From the NCBI GenBank assembly GCA_001783335.1, contig MFLU01000019.1, positions 1-45,507 of the forward strand: a stretch of 45,507 nt of DNA, written 5' to 3'. This stretch comes from Candidatus Kaiserbacteria bacterium RIFCSPLOWO2_01_FULL_50_24 (GTDB lineage: Bacteria; Patescibacteriota; Minisyncoccia; Phycocordibacterales; UBA2100). The position numbers were made by a program, and so were the translations under genes. Shown piece after piece: positions 35,232 through 42,900 of this stretch; position 1 is the stretch's first letter, and each line of letters begins with the position of its first letter. The notes under the pieces are model-generated. The model had not been told where the DNA came from and ran no database searches. It was given only the letters and a program-made list of their open reading frames with translations.

Positions 35232-35447
35232 GTGGAGAAAAAATATAAAGTTCTGAAAAATGGAAGCGAGGTGACGAGTGGTCGGCCGGGAAAATACGCC
35301 GGTTGGCGCCCCGGCAAAATATTCGGCCGCTTGGATTGCAAATCTGGTATGCGAATGAAAAAAGTAAATCGTGTTTTCTTTCTCACATGGGACGATGCCA
35401 TCGCGGCAGGATACCGGCCTTGCAAGAACTGCAAACCGACACCATAA
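35232..35447 (+). CDS. small Ada-type zinc-binding protein
   Basis: A 71-residue protein starting at GTG 35232. AAGGAG lies 8 nt upstream, while the nearer ATG at 35226 is followed at once by a stop. The C-terminal half, FGRLDCKSGMRMKKVNRVFFLTWDDAIAAGYRPCKNCKPTP, resembles the metal-binding N-domain of Ada (C...C...GYRPCKxC), with candidate ligands C36, C65 and C68. Ada uses such a site to repair DNA phosphotriesters. No methyltransferase or AraC domain is present, so a DNA-binding or sensing role is only suggested. Confidence 0.65.
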   Translation: MEKKYKVLKNGSEVTSGRPGKYAGWRPGKIFGRLDCKSGMRMKKVNRVFFLTWDDAIAAGYRPCKNCKPTP

Positions 35448-35457
35448 CAAAAAATAA

Positions 35458-35485
35458 CGCCCCACCGAAGTTTCTCGGTGGGGCG
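35458..35485 (+). terminator. terminator after the zinc protein gene
   Basis: CGCCCCACCGA (35458-35468) and TCGGTGGGGCG (35475-35485), an 11-bp stem with TTTT shortly after. It also sits just downstream of the minus-strand gene at 35508. Confidence 0.7.
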
Positions 35486-35507
35486 TAGTCTTTTAAAGAA
35501 CAATAGT

Positions 35508-38500
35508 TTACGCCGGATTCGGCAGGAGCTCATTCCAGGGGAAGGGTTTATCCTTCTCTCCGATGTAGTCCTGCATCACTGTCGGCGTCAAATGGACAAC
35601 GTGAATTGGTCCGGAGTCCGGTCCCTCAATTGGTAGACCGATGAAGGCGACGCCGGAATTATTCTCCGGCAGTCCGCCAGCGAGTTCCGCGAACGAGTCC
35701 GTATGCGTTGCAGCCGGTCCCATCACGTAGAGGTCGCCCCCCGCGAAACACGTCGCGCAGAAGTGCTTGTCTCCCGTTATATGTACGACGGGCATGTTGT
35801 TGAGCATGGTTGAAGGATTGCCGCGTCTGCGGTTCACCTGCACCCAGCCGTGAAGCACGTCAAGCCAACTGTCCCGTTTCGGGGGCGTGTTGGCGAAGTG
35901 CAAGCCGTAGGTGAACTTGTTGTCCACGCTGACGGTGCCATAGCCGATTGCCTGGTCCTGGAACAGGAAGCCGCGAATGAGCCGCTCCATATCCAGCCCG
36001 GCAAGGTCTGGGTCGTTCTTGAGTCCTTGGCGCAAAAACTCTGCGACCATGAGGCCTTCGTGGAACATGCCGTCTGTCGTTTTCGTCGCGTGATTGCCGG
36101 AACCAAAGTTGATGATTCCGAGATCACGCATGTCGGGAAGGCGCGTATATTCGCTTATGCCGCGCACGATGACGCGGCTTCTATGCGCCCGCACGAGAAT
36201 CGCTTTGAAGACGTCTCGATACGGATTGATTACAGCATCCGTCAATTCAAGCATTTGGCCTGTGAGTAAGTGCGGAACGCGCACCGCAAGTTGTGAGGCG
36301 AGCGCGCGTGTGGTTTCGCGGTAGTGTTCTTGCAACCGCGTGCCGCCCAACGCTTCGGCTTCTTTCAGTCGCGCCGATAGATTCTGTAGTACGCGCGCGG
36401 TTGATTGCTCAATGTAGTGTATGCGCTTTTCCGTGCCGTAGTGGTTTCCGTGGAGAATATCGTCAGCCACGAGGAACATGCCGACATGAGCCGCGCCCGA
36501 TTTATCAATACCCGAGCGTTTCATAAGCTCAAGTGACGCTTCGGTGAGGCCGATTGGTGTGCCGTCGTGGCGAGTGAGGCGAACGCGCATGGCGCCGCCA
36601 ATGTGCGAGTCGGTTGCTTCCATTATCCAAAGCGTCTTTGCAGGCGTCTTAGGAGTCGTACTTTTGCCGATGTCTCGCACCATTTCAGACGTGAGCATTT
36701 TAGAGTCAACGCCGAGATCCGGATGCGTCGTCACAATGAGCATGCCACCGCTGTACATCGGGTCCGATACCGCTTTGGAAACGGCGAGCGGAACGCGCTG
36801 TCCGCGGGTGCGTTCAAGTATAAGGTTACGGTCAATGAGGGTCGGCGCCTCAACAAAGAAGCCCTCCCCGAACATCTTTCCGTCCTTATAGTTTTGCCGC
36901 GCCGTCTTTCTGAAATATACGGATGCGGGATGCATGACGACGGTCATATCAGGCAACATGCCCGCGCGCTGGCTTGGTCCATAGTTGCCAAGCTCCGCAT
37001 AGTAGGCACTGCGGTCGCCGGACGAGACGAATCGAAATATATGTTGGCTCTTGCCGAATTTCATGTATGCGCGACCTTGGTCCACCACCACCGCATTCGG
37101 GATTTTTTCCTCAATTTGCGTGATGAGGTAACTCAACGCGCGGTCGTATATCGTGCGATTCTGTTTCGGGTCAAAGTTCGTTGCGCGAGTACGGGTCTTA
37201 AGTTCCACCGCCTCGTCAAATTCCTTTTGCGCCTCTGCCACGGTGACTTCGGATTCTGCAATCAAACTCGAGTCGTCATCCTTACGCGCTTGGGCAAGAT
37301 TTTTCTTCGCCTCCGTAAGCATCTTGGCGGCATAGCTTGCGGCCGACGATGCTTCCGAGAACTTCTTGTGCTGTTGATACAACAGCTCAAAATACGTCAT
37401 GATGCGCACGATTGCGAGATCATCCGGCGCCAGTACCACATACACAGGCCCCGTGAATTCCGGTTTGCCGGTGGGGCGTATGCTCGCCTTGTACCATCCG
37501 CGAAGAAGCTCTGCGAATCGCTCCGCCGCGGTCATATAGATGGGCTCCATCGTCCCGCTTTCAATGATGCGGCGCGCTTCTTCCTGGTAGTGCTCCGCAA
37601 GCGCTTTCACATCCAGCTTGTTGCCGAGCACGAGGTCTTTCAAGAGGCGATTCGCACCGGTGGTTTTTTGGAACACGACCTCAAATAGGCCGCCGCCAAT
37701 AACCAGCGCGTCGCAATGCATCTTGCGCACTGTGGCGAGGCCGCACCGTACAAGATTTGATGCAATATCCTCCTCAAGGAAGGGAAGGCCGATTTTCGGC
37801 GCCGCGATAGCGGCAATATTGAATTGCACTTTGTCGCTATCGGGAAGCGCATGATAGGGCTTCTCGAATGTCGTTTCCTGCAACTCACGATCTTTTGCAT
37901 CGGTAAACGGCATGCGCAAGATGCCCGGCAGTGAATGTGCGGTCGTTTCTTGCGGCGCGCTCGTTCTGCCGTGCATGTCGTCAAACTTCGCTGCAATCAC
38001 CCACGCGGGTGGAATGCGTTCGCGCGAAATGCGCTTTAGGTCAGCGAGGAATTGATTCGCATCGCGGTCTACTTTGAGCGCCGCGGCAAGAAGTTGCTCG
38101 CGTTTCTCCACGTCAAAGTAGTACTCGTAGAGAAGGTCAAACAAGAGCGGCGTCGTGATGCTCGCACGGTGTTCCTCGGGCGACTTTTCCAGTACCACCT
38201 TTTTGAGAGCATCAATATTTTCCGGCGGCTTTGTGCCGGCCATAACGACGTCAATGATATCGGTAACGATTTGTCGCATCCCATGGAAGCGACTGCGCCG
38301 TTTTTCAAACTCCGGCACGGTGAATCCAAGTTTTGCTACATGGCCAAGAACTCTCTCTGCCGTTTTGAAGCGGTTGAGCGGCACCTTTTTTAGAAGCGCG
38401 GCGGCAAATTCGTCTGGCGACTTGTAGTTGCCGACACGGCGCATCAAGGTTTCAACTACCTCCTTGTCGCGCGCGTTAAGTTCTCTTTTAGAAACCGTCT

Positions 38501-38516
38501 TCTTTTGCCTTGTCAT
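35508..38516 (-). CDS. 1002-residue protein with a putative metallophosphoesterase domain
   Basis: The family is unrecognised. The start at ATG 38516 (MTRQKKTVSKREL) is set by GGAGGTGA 3 nt upstream. The N-terminal about 390 residues have no clear domain. A coiled coil follows (about 400-455, AAKMLTEAKKNLAQARKDDD and AEAQKEFDEAVELKT). The C-terminal third has histidine- and aspartate-rich motifs in the order of calcineurin-like phosphoesterases: ATDSHIGG near 635 (DxH), ADDILHGNHYG near 685, GSGNHATKT near 805 (GNH), a histidine in YGLHFAN near 875 and HITGDKHF near 912. No signal peptide is present. It stands between the Ada-type operon and divergent small genes. Nuclease or phosphatase activity is a hypothesis. 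Confidence 0.7.
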   Translation of the reverse strand: MTRQKKTVSKRELNARDKEVVETLMRRVGNYKSPDEFAAALLKKVPLNRFKTAERVLGHVAKLGFTVPEFEKRRSRFHGMRQIVTDIIDVVMAGTKPPENIDALKKVVLEKSPEEHRASITTPLLFDLLYEYYFDVEKREQLLAAALKVDRDANQFLADLKRISRERIPPAWVIAAKFDDMHGRTSAPQETTAHSLPGILRMPFTDAKDRELQETTFEKPYHALPDSDKVQFNIAAIAAPKIGLPFLEEDIASNLVRCGLATVRKMHCDALVIGGGLFEVVFQKTTGANRLLKDLVLGNKLDVKALAEHYQEEARRIIESGTMEPIYMTAAERFAELLRGWYKASIRPTGKPEFTGPVYVVLAPDDLAIVRIMTYFELLYQQHKKFSEASSAASYAAKMLTEAKKNLAQARKDDDSSLIAESEVTVAEAQKEFDEAVELKTRTRATNFDPKQNRTIYDRALSYLITQIEEKIPNAVVVDQGRAYMKFGKSQHIFRFVSSGDRSAYYAELGNYGPSQRAGMLPDMTVVMHPASVYFRKTARQNYKDGKMFGEGFFVEAPTLIDRNLILERTRGQRVPLAVSKAVSDPMYSGGMLIVTTHPDLGVDSKMLTSEMVRDIGKSTTPKTPAKTLWIMEATDSHIGGAMRVRLTRHDGTPIGLTEASLELMKRSGIDKSGAAHVGMFLVADDILHGNHYGTEKRIHYIEQSTARVLQNLSARLKEAEALGGTRLQEHYRETTRALASQLAVRVPHLLTGQMLELTDAVINPYRDVFKAILVRAHRSRVIVRGISEYTRLPDMRDLGIINFGSGNHATKTTDGMFHEGLMVAEFLRQGLKNDPDLAGLDMERLIRGFLFQDQAIGYGTVSVDNKFTYGLHFANTPPKRDSWLDVLHGWVQVNRRRGNPSTMLNNMPVVHITGDKHFCATCFAGGDLYVMGPAATHTDSFAELAGGLPENNSGVAFIGLPIEGPDSGPIHVVHLTPTVMQDYIGEKDKPFPWNELLPNPA

Positions 38517-38639
38517 TTTCACCTCCATTGGTGTTTCAAACAACTCTCACTTCTGTCCTCAATGTAGCATCAGAAAACGCGAGTTTATATACGATTTTCT
38601 ATAGCACAACATATCCTTACAGTACGCAAATTCACCCTC

Positions 38640-38682
38640 CCCCTAACAATCCAAGAGGCGTCGCTTCTTGGATTGTTAGGGG
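38640..38682 (+). terminator. 17-bp hairpin
   Basis: CCCCTAACAATCCAAGA (38640-38656) and TCTTGGATTGTTAGGGG (38666-38682), a perfect stem. It lies upstream of the 1002-residue gene and downstream of the 53-residue gene (both minus). Confidence 0.6.
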
Positions 38683-38690
38683 ATGAAAAT

Positions 38691-38722
38691 AGCCACAATC
38701 CCGATTTATCGGGATTGCGGCT
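38691..38722 (-). terminator. hairpin after the 53-residue gene
   Basis: AGCCACAATCCCGAT (38691-38705) and ATCGGGATTGCGGCT (38708-38722) pair with one mismatch. It lies 6 nt beyond the minus-strand stop at 38729, with ATTTTCATC following on that strand. Confidence 0.65.
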
Positions 38723-38728
38723 CTTGTG

Positions 38729-38890
38729 TCACTCCTCGTTTAACCGATCAAGCTCTTTTTCCAACTGTGCGTACGTCATTTGTCCTAGACGTTTTCGCAG
38801 TTCTATGCGTTTCTGCAAATCAAGCCCGCCATTTTTCGCGTGATCAAGGATGTTCTCAATTGCTCGGTATACGTCTGATTTTTCATACAT
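38729..38890 (-). CDS. hypothetical 53-residue helical protein
   Basis: No family recognised. From ATG 38890 (MYEKSDVYRAIENILDHAKN) it is charged and helical and ends in a heptad-like tail (LRKRLGQMTYAQLEKELDRLNEE), so it may dimerise. Support comes from a near-consensus promoter (TTGTCA, 17, TATAAT), GGGGAG 6 nt before the ATG and a hairpin after the stop. It is divergent from the MazG-like gene and shares a palindromic spacer with it, so it might be a small regulator or partner; this is inference. Confidence 0.65.
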   Translation of the reverse strand: MYEKSDVYRAIENILDHAKNGGLDLQKRIELRKRLGQMTYAQLEKELDRLNEE

Positions 38891-38918
38891 TGTAGCTCCC
38901 CCATGCTTCCTGTTGTGC

Positions 38919-38947
38919 ATTATACATTGTCACCGTAAGAGTGACAA
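38919..38947 (-). promoter_or_regulatory. promoter of the 53-residue gene
   Basis: Minus-strand TTGTCA (38942-38947), a 17-nt spacer and TATAAT (38919-38924); the start is near 38912 and the leader about 22 nt. On the plus strand TGG-GATACT (38968-38976, extended -10) would serve the MazG-like gene. Confidence 0.65.
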
Positions 38948-38948
38948 T
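38926..38948. promoter_or_regulatory. candidate shared operator
   Basis: ATTGTCAC (38926-38933) and GTGACAAT (38941-38948), an 8-bp inverted repeat with a 7-nt spacer. It overlaps the minus-strand -35 region and lies beside the plus-strand promoter. The symmetry and position suit a dimeric repressor. Confidence 0.4.
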
Positions 38949-39006
38949 TGTTGCATGTTGTGGCAGATGGGATACTGGAAACAGAGCATAGGGATGTAAT
39001 TCGGAG

Positions 39007-39717
39007 ATGGCCGTGAAAACACTTGCTGACCTAATGGAGCACCTGTCTCGCGTGTTCGGTCGGCGGCATCGGCTTTACCTTCCGAATGTCGCAGACCGTA
39101 CGTTCGCGCTTTTGTGCGCCGTGGATAACGTCCAAGACGGCGTGCGGAAGGGTGCGTCGAAGCGAGATCTCTCTGCCGCGCTTGCCGAGGCAGTGGCACG
39201 CACATTGTGCTGTGTTGAATCCTACGGAGACATACCTTTTGTAGAAGCACTTGCAGCGAAATACCCCCTTAATAAATGCATCTATTGTCATAAGCGACCG
39301 TGTGAATGCACCGAGAGGCGTGCTCACCACATTCTTGTAAAACCAAACAAGGTGCAGTCCAGCTGGTCGCTCAAGCAATGGTGCGGTTCGTTTCGTGCCA
39401 CGTATGGCAAAAAGAACAAAGAACGAGGCGCATATTATTGTCTCACGCGTCTTTTTGGAGAAGTGGCTGAGTTTGTTGCTTTGCAAATGCCGGGCGCGGA
39501 CAATGGGAGTTCTTCAGAAATACTCGAGCGGGACATTGCTTTTGAGCTCGCCGACATTTTTGCGTGGACCATTGCGGTTGCGAATGTGCTTGACATTGAT
39601 CTTGAAGCTGCCGTTTTGAAGCGCTATGGCAAGGGGTGTAGTGTGTGCAAAAAGGCCGTGTGCGCGTGTACGCATTTTGATATGCACCGCGCTTTGTGGC
39701 ACGTAAAGAAAACTTAA
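39007..39717 (+). CDS. tandem MazG-like zinc protein
   Basis: MazG-type enzymes hydrolyse nucleoside triphosphates to monophosphate and PPi. The 236 residues contain two similar halves, each ending in a four-cysteine knot: CIYCHKRPCEC (about 91-101) and CSVCKKAVCAC (about 211-221). The second half keeps the MazG metal motif (GEVAEF near 152 and ELADIF near 179, ExxE...ExxD) and VLDIDLEAAVLKRYGKGC. The first half has the helices but lacks that motif, so it is probably structural. The start may instead be GTG 39013, which has GGAG at a better distance. It is divergent from the 53-residue gene. Confidence 0.75.
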   Translation: MAVKTLADLMEHLSRVFGRRHRLYLPNVADRTFALLCAVDNVQDGVRKGASKRDLSAALAEAVARTLCCVESYGDIPFVEALAAKYPLNKCIYCHKRPCECTERRAHHILVKPNKVQSSWSLKQWCGSFRATYGKKNKERGAYYCLTRLFGEVAEFVALQMPGADNGSSSEILERDIAFELADIFAWTIAVANVLDIDLEAAVLKRYGKGCSVCKKAVCACTHFDMHRALWHVKKT

Positions 39718-39811
39718 CCCCCGTTCCTGAATGAGAGTGGGGGATTTGTTTTGCGGAGTTATTGGTCTGCAATATCCCACAGTCTACTGTGGGTATGTAT
39801 CGACGGAGGTG

Positions 39812-39862
39812 GTATATAGGGCAAATTAGGGCAAATCGTGCCCTAATTTGCCCTATATACCG
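39812..39862. repeat. perfect 23-bp inverted repeat with internal direct repeat
   Basis: The arm runs from GGTATATAGGGC (39812) to GGGCA (39834) and is mirrored at 39840-39862, with a 5-nt loop. AGGGCAAAT occurs twice in the left arm. A smaller hairpin CCCACAG/CTGTGGG lies at about 39777-39794. It stands between convergent genes and may terminate both. The 228-nt gap 39718-39945 has no gene. Confidence 0.7.
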
Positions 39863-39945
39863 ATAATTCTGTTGCATTTCAAAAGAGAATTTTCACGCCA
39901 TCATTCTTTAAATACTTACGTGGTGTATAAAAAAATTCTGTGAAG

Positions 39946-42900
39946 TTACCGAAGGCTTCTAAAGTAGTCAACCGATCTCTCGAGTCTTAAGATATCGGGG
40001 TTGACCGGAGGAGAAGAGACTTGCGGCGCGCTAATTCTAATATCGTTGAGCCATTGAGTTACCGCTTCGGTTCTAGAAAGCGCAGGGTCAGTCGGAAATT
40101 GCGGTGTGTTCGCGCTTACTCTTGAAAAGTTAATCGGAAGAGGTGGGGCGCTCCCTATTGGTTCAGCTCCTAAAACCGGTGCCTTAGCAATACGGCCAGT
40201 ATCCACGCTCCTCCACTGCGTCCCGGTCAGCCTTGGGTCGAAGTATACGCGCGATGTTCCATCTGCGGACAGAAACAGAGTGCGAGAGCCGTCTGTAGGC
40301 AGTGAAGTAGAAAGGGGTGGTCTTACGGTAATGGATTCCGCGCGGAAAGGAACGCCAATGGGCGAAACAGAATGTGGTCGAATAGGAGGTACAATACTGG
40401 GCTGGGGCGTTAAAAGACTAGGTGGTTCAATACGGGTGCTAATGCCGGTAGTGCTTCGGGGAGAAGCGCCAATAACAGCCGAGGGTCGAGAGACTACAAT
40501 GTTTGTGCCGGGAAACGCTAGTCCGGAACCAAGTTTCCACATGCCAACGCCGATAGGTGTCATAACGCCTACATCTGTTAGAGTTCGCCACTCGTTTCCA
40601 TATGGGTCAATCGCATCTATAAGTTCCTGCTCAGCACTGGGTGCAAAGCCGAGGAAGCCGATCTTTCCAAGTAAATTCTGGCTACTTTCCGCGATTACAC
40701 CTGCGGTTTTTGCAAGAGCCCATGATGATCCGTCCCATAAGACCTTCCCAAACTCAAGAGGATTAGAGATATTGTCTGTTTGAATAGCAGCCCCTATCGT
40801 GTCAGCATCTGTATTTGCCTTATTAGAGAAACTCGAAAATGCTTCCGAAAGTGCCCCACTCTCCGTCTGCCCTTGTTTCATCCGTTCTATCACTTGTTGC
40901 AAGTCTGGGTTTGGATTACCTGCCTGATACAGTGCGTAATTCTGATCGATTGCTCTCAATCGGTCCTGTGATTCACTAAGTAGCGTTCTCGCTATCATTT
41001 CTTGAGGGGGATTCGCACTTCTTGCCAGAAGGTCTTGCGCATAGGCGATTTGTGCCTGCGAATTTTCTCTAGCCCGCTCGAACGTTCCCTTTACGTGCAC
41101 GTCGACTTCCTCGGGATGTAAACTAATCACTCCGTTTGAAGCTGGAAGCGGTGCACCAAGCGTGCTTTGCCCACTCGCGATTTGTTGGTCCATAAATTTG
41201 AGCGTGGTCTGGTAGTTGTACTTAAGGTAAGAGTCGGCTTCCGCTGCAGTTTTACTATTCTTACGCCCATCCGAGGCCAACGTGTCTACATACGTTGATA
41301 TTTGTGCATCAGACTGACCCGAAACGAGCATGGCGTGTTCAATTCCTGCCACCGTAGGGCTTTGTCGTATGTATGTGTCCATCCCTTGCTCTTGCACGCG
41401 CTGCGCATAGGCCGCGTTTCCTCTAATGATCTGTCGCGCGGTGATGTCCTCCGAGAGTTGCTTATCCACCCCGCTCAAATATTCGTATATATCTGCTTGT
41501 GTTCTTCCCTCTGTTTTCATATCTTGAATATAGGAAGTTAGTTGACTTTTGTAGTCAGAAGCGTCCGTAGGGCCGACACCTGGAATTGTCTGCAGAGTCT
41601 GCAGTTTAGTATCGATATTCTCTAACGAGTATGAACCTGCCTGAGCATATAAGCGCTCAGAAGCGGCCTTATTTGCCCGAGCTCGTTGCTCCGCCTGTGC
41701 TGCCGCGTACGTGGCGAGATCGTTTAGGCTCGCAATCTCCGCTTTTCTTATTCTGTCTTGTTGAGCGAATTTGTACATGTCGTCGTAGTTATCCTGCAAG
41801 TACGCGTCCATGTCTGCCTGTGTTTCCGTGCCCCACGCTCCGGTAGAAACCAGTTGTTTGACGTATGTTGACACCTCTGTATCTGTTCTCCCAACATCTC
41901 GTAGCAAGTCTCCGATCTGTTGCGTTGTCCGGCTGTTTTCTAGGTACGTGGTCCGTTGGGTGAAATCCGCGAGACCTTGCAAACGATTAGTTGTTGCAGT
42001 ATTCACCCGTGCCTGATCATACGGCGGTGCCAAATCTGTGCTCTCTATTTTGCCTTGTGTTGTTTGAGAGGAGGGCTTGGTTGTTGCATCTTGCGTCAGA
42101 AAATCAACCTTTTCTCCTCGCCCATATACCAGAGGAGCGTCACCGTCAACTGCCTGACGGAGAGAGATCGGTAATTGCTCTCTTGTCAGTATGCCATTTT
42201 GGTCAGCTTGTAGATTTTTAAAGTATGAGCACGAATGGTCGTCGGAGGCACTAACATAAGAACATACATTGCCGGTTACGTTATATACCGTTTGTTCTGT
42301 TTCTCCGCGCGTCAAGCCTTTGAAGTATGTGTCGAAGTCGTTAAGCGTGGCTCCTTCGGCAAAAGAAGGGATTTTAAGCTCGTTTTCCTGCATAACAGGA
42401 GAAGAATCTAATTTTGACAAGATCGGGATGTCGGTGTCCGTCACATCCAAAGTTCGAACGCGTAATTGATCCGTCGCGTAACCAGTGGTAGTAATATTTT
42501 TGATCAACTTTTGTGAACAGGCTCCGAATTCATACGAACCAAACTGACCTGGGCACATATCAAATGCTCCAACGGCTCTGGCCATTTGTTCGCGTGCCGC
42601 ATAGTTGTTCTTGTAACCTCCCAGAGGATTCAATCCAACCGCATCGGCGCAGTCATTCCATGATGTTGGAGAACATTTTTTCGATTCAGCAGTGATGGAC
42701 AGTTTGATAAGCGCGGTTGCTTTTCCCTGGTTATCTAAATTCGATTTGCTGATCTGACGTACGTATTCACAAAGTCCTCGTTTGCACTGCTCCTCCGCCT
42801 GCAATCGAACTTCTGGCGGGAGATTTTCCAATTCATTCTCGCTTAACGTGTTCGGGTTTGGGGCTATCCCAACGTGATCTATTCCCTCATCTTGTGCCGC

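Noticed and set aside
36567..37688. A 373-codon plus-strand frame opposite the 1002-residue gene
   Set aside because: It has atypical Arg/His-rich composition and no start signal; the minus frame has the Shine-Dalgarno and protein-like motifs.
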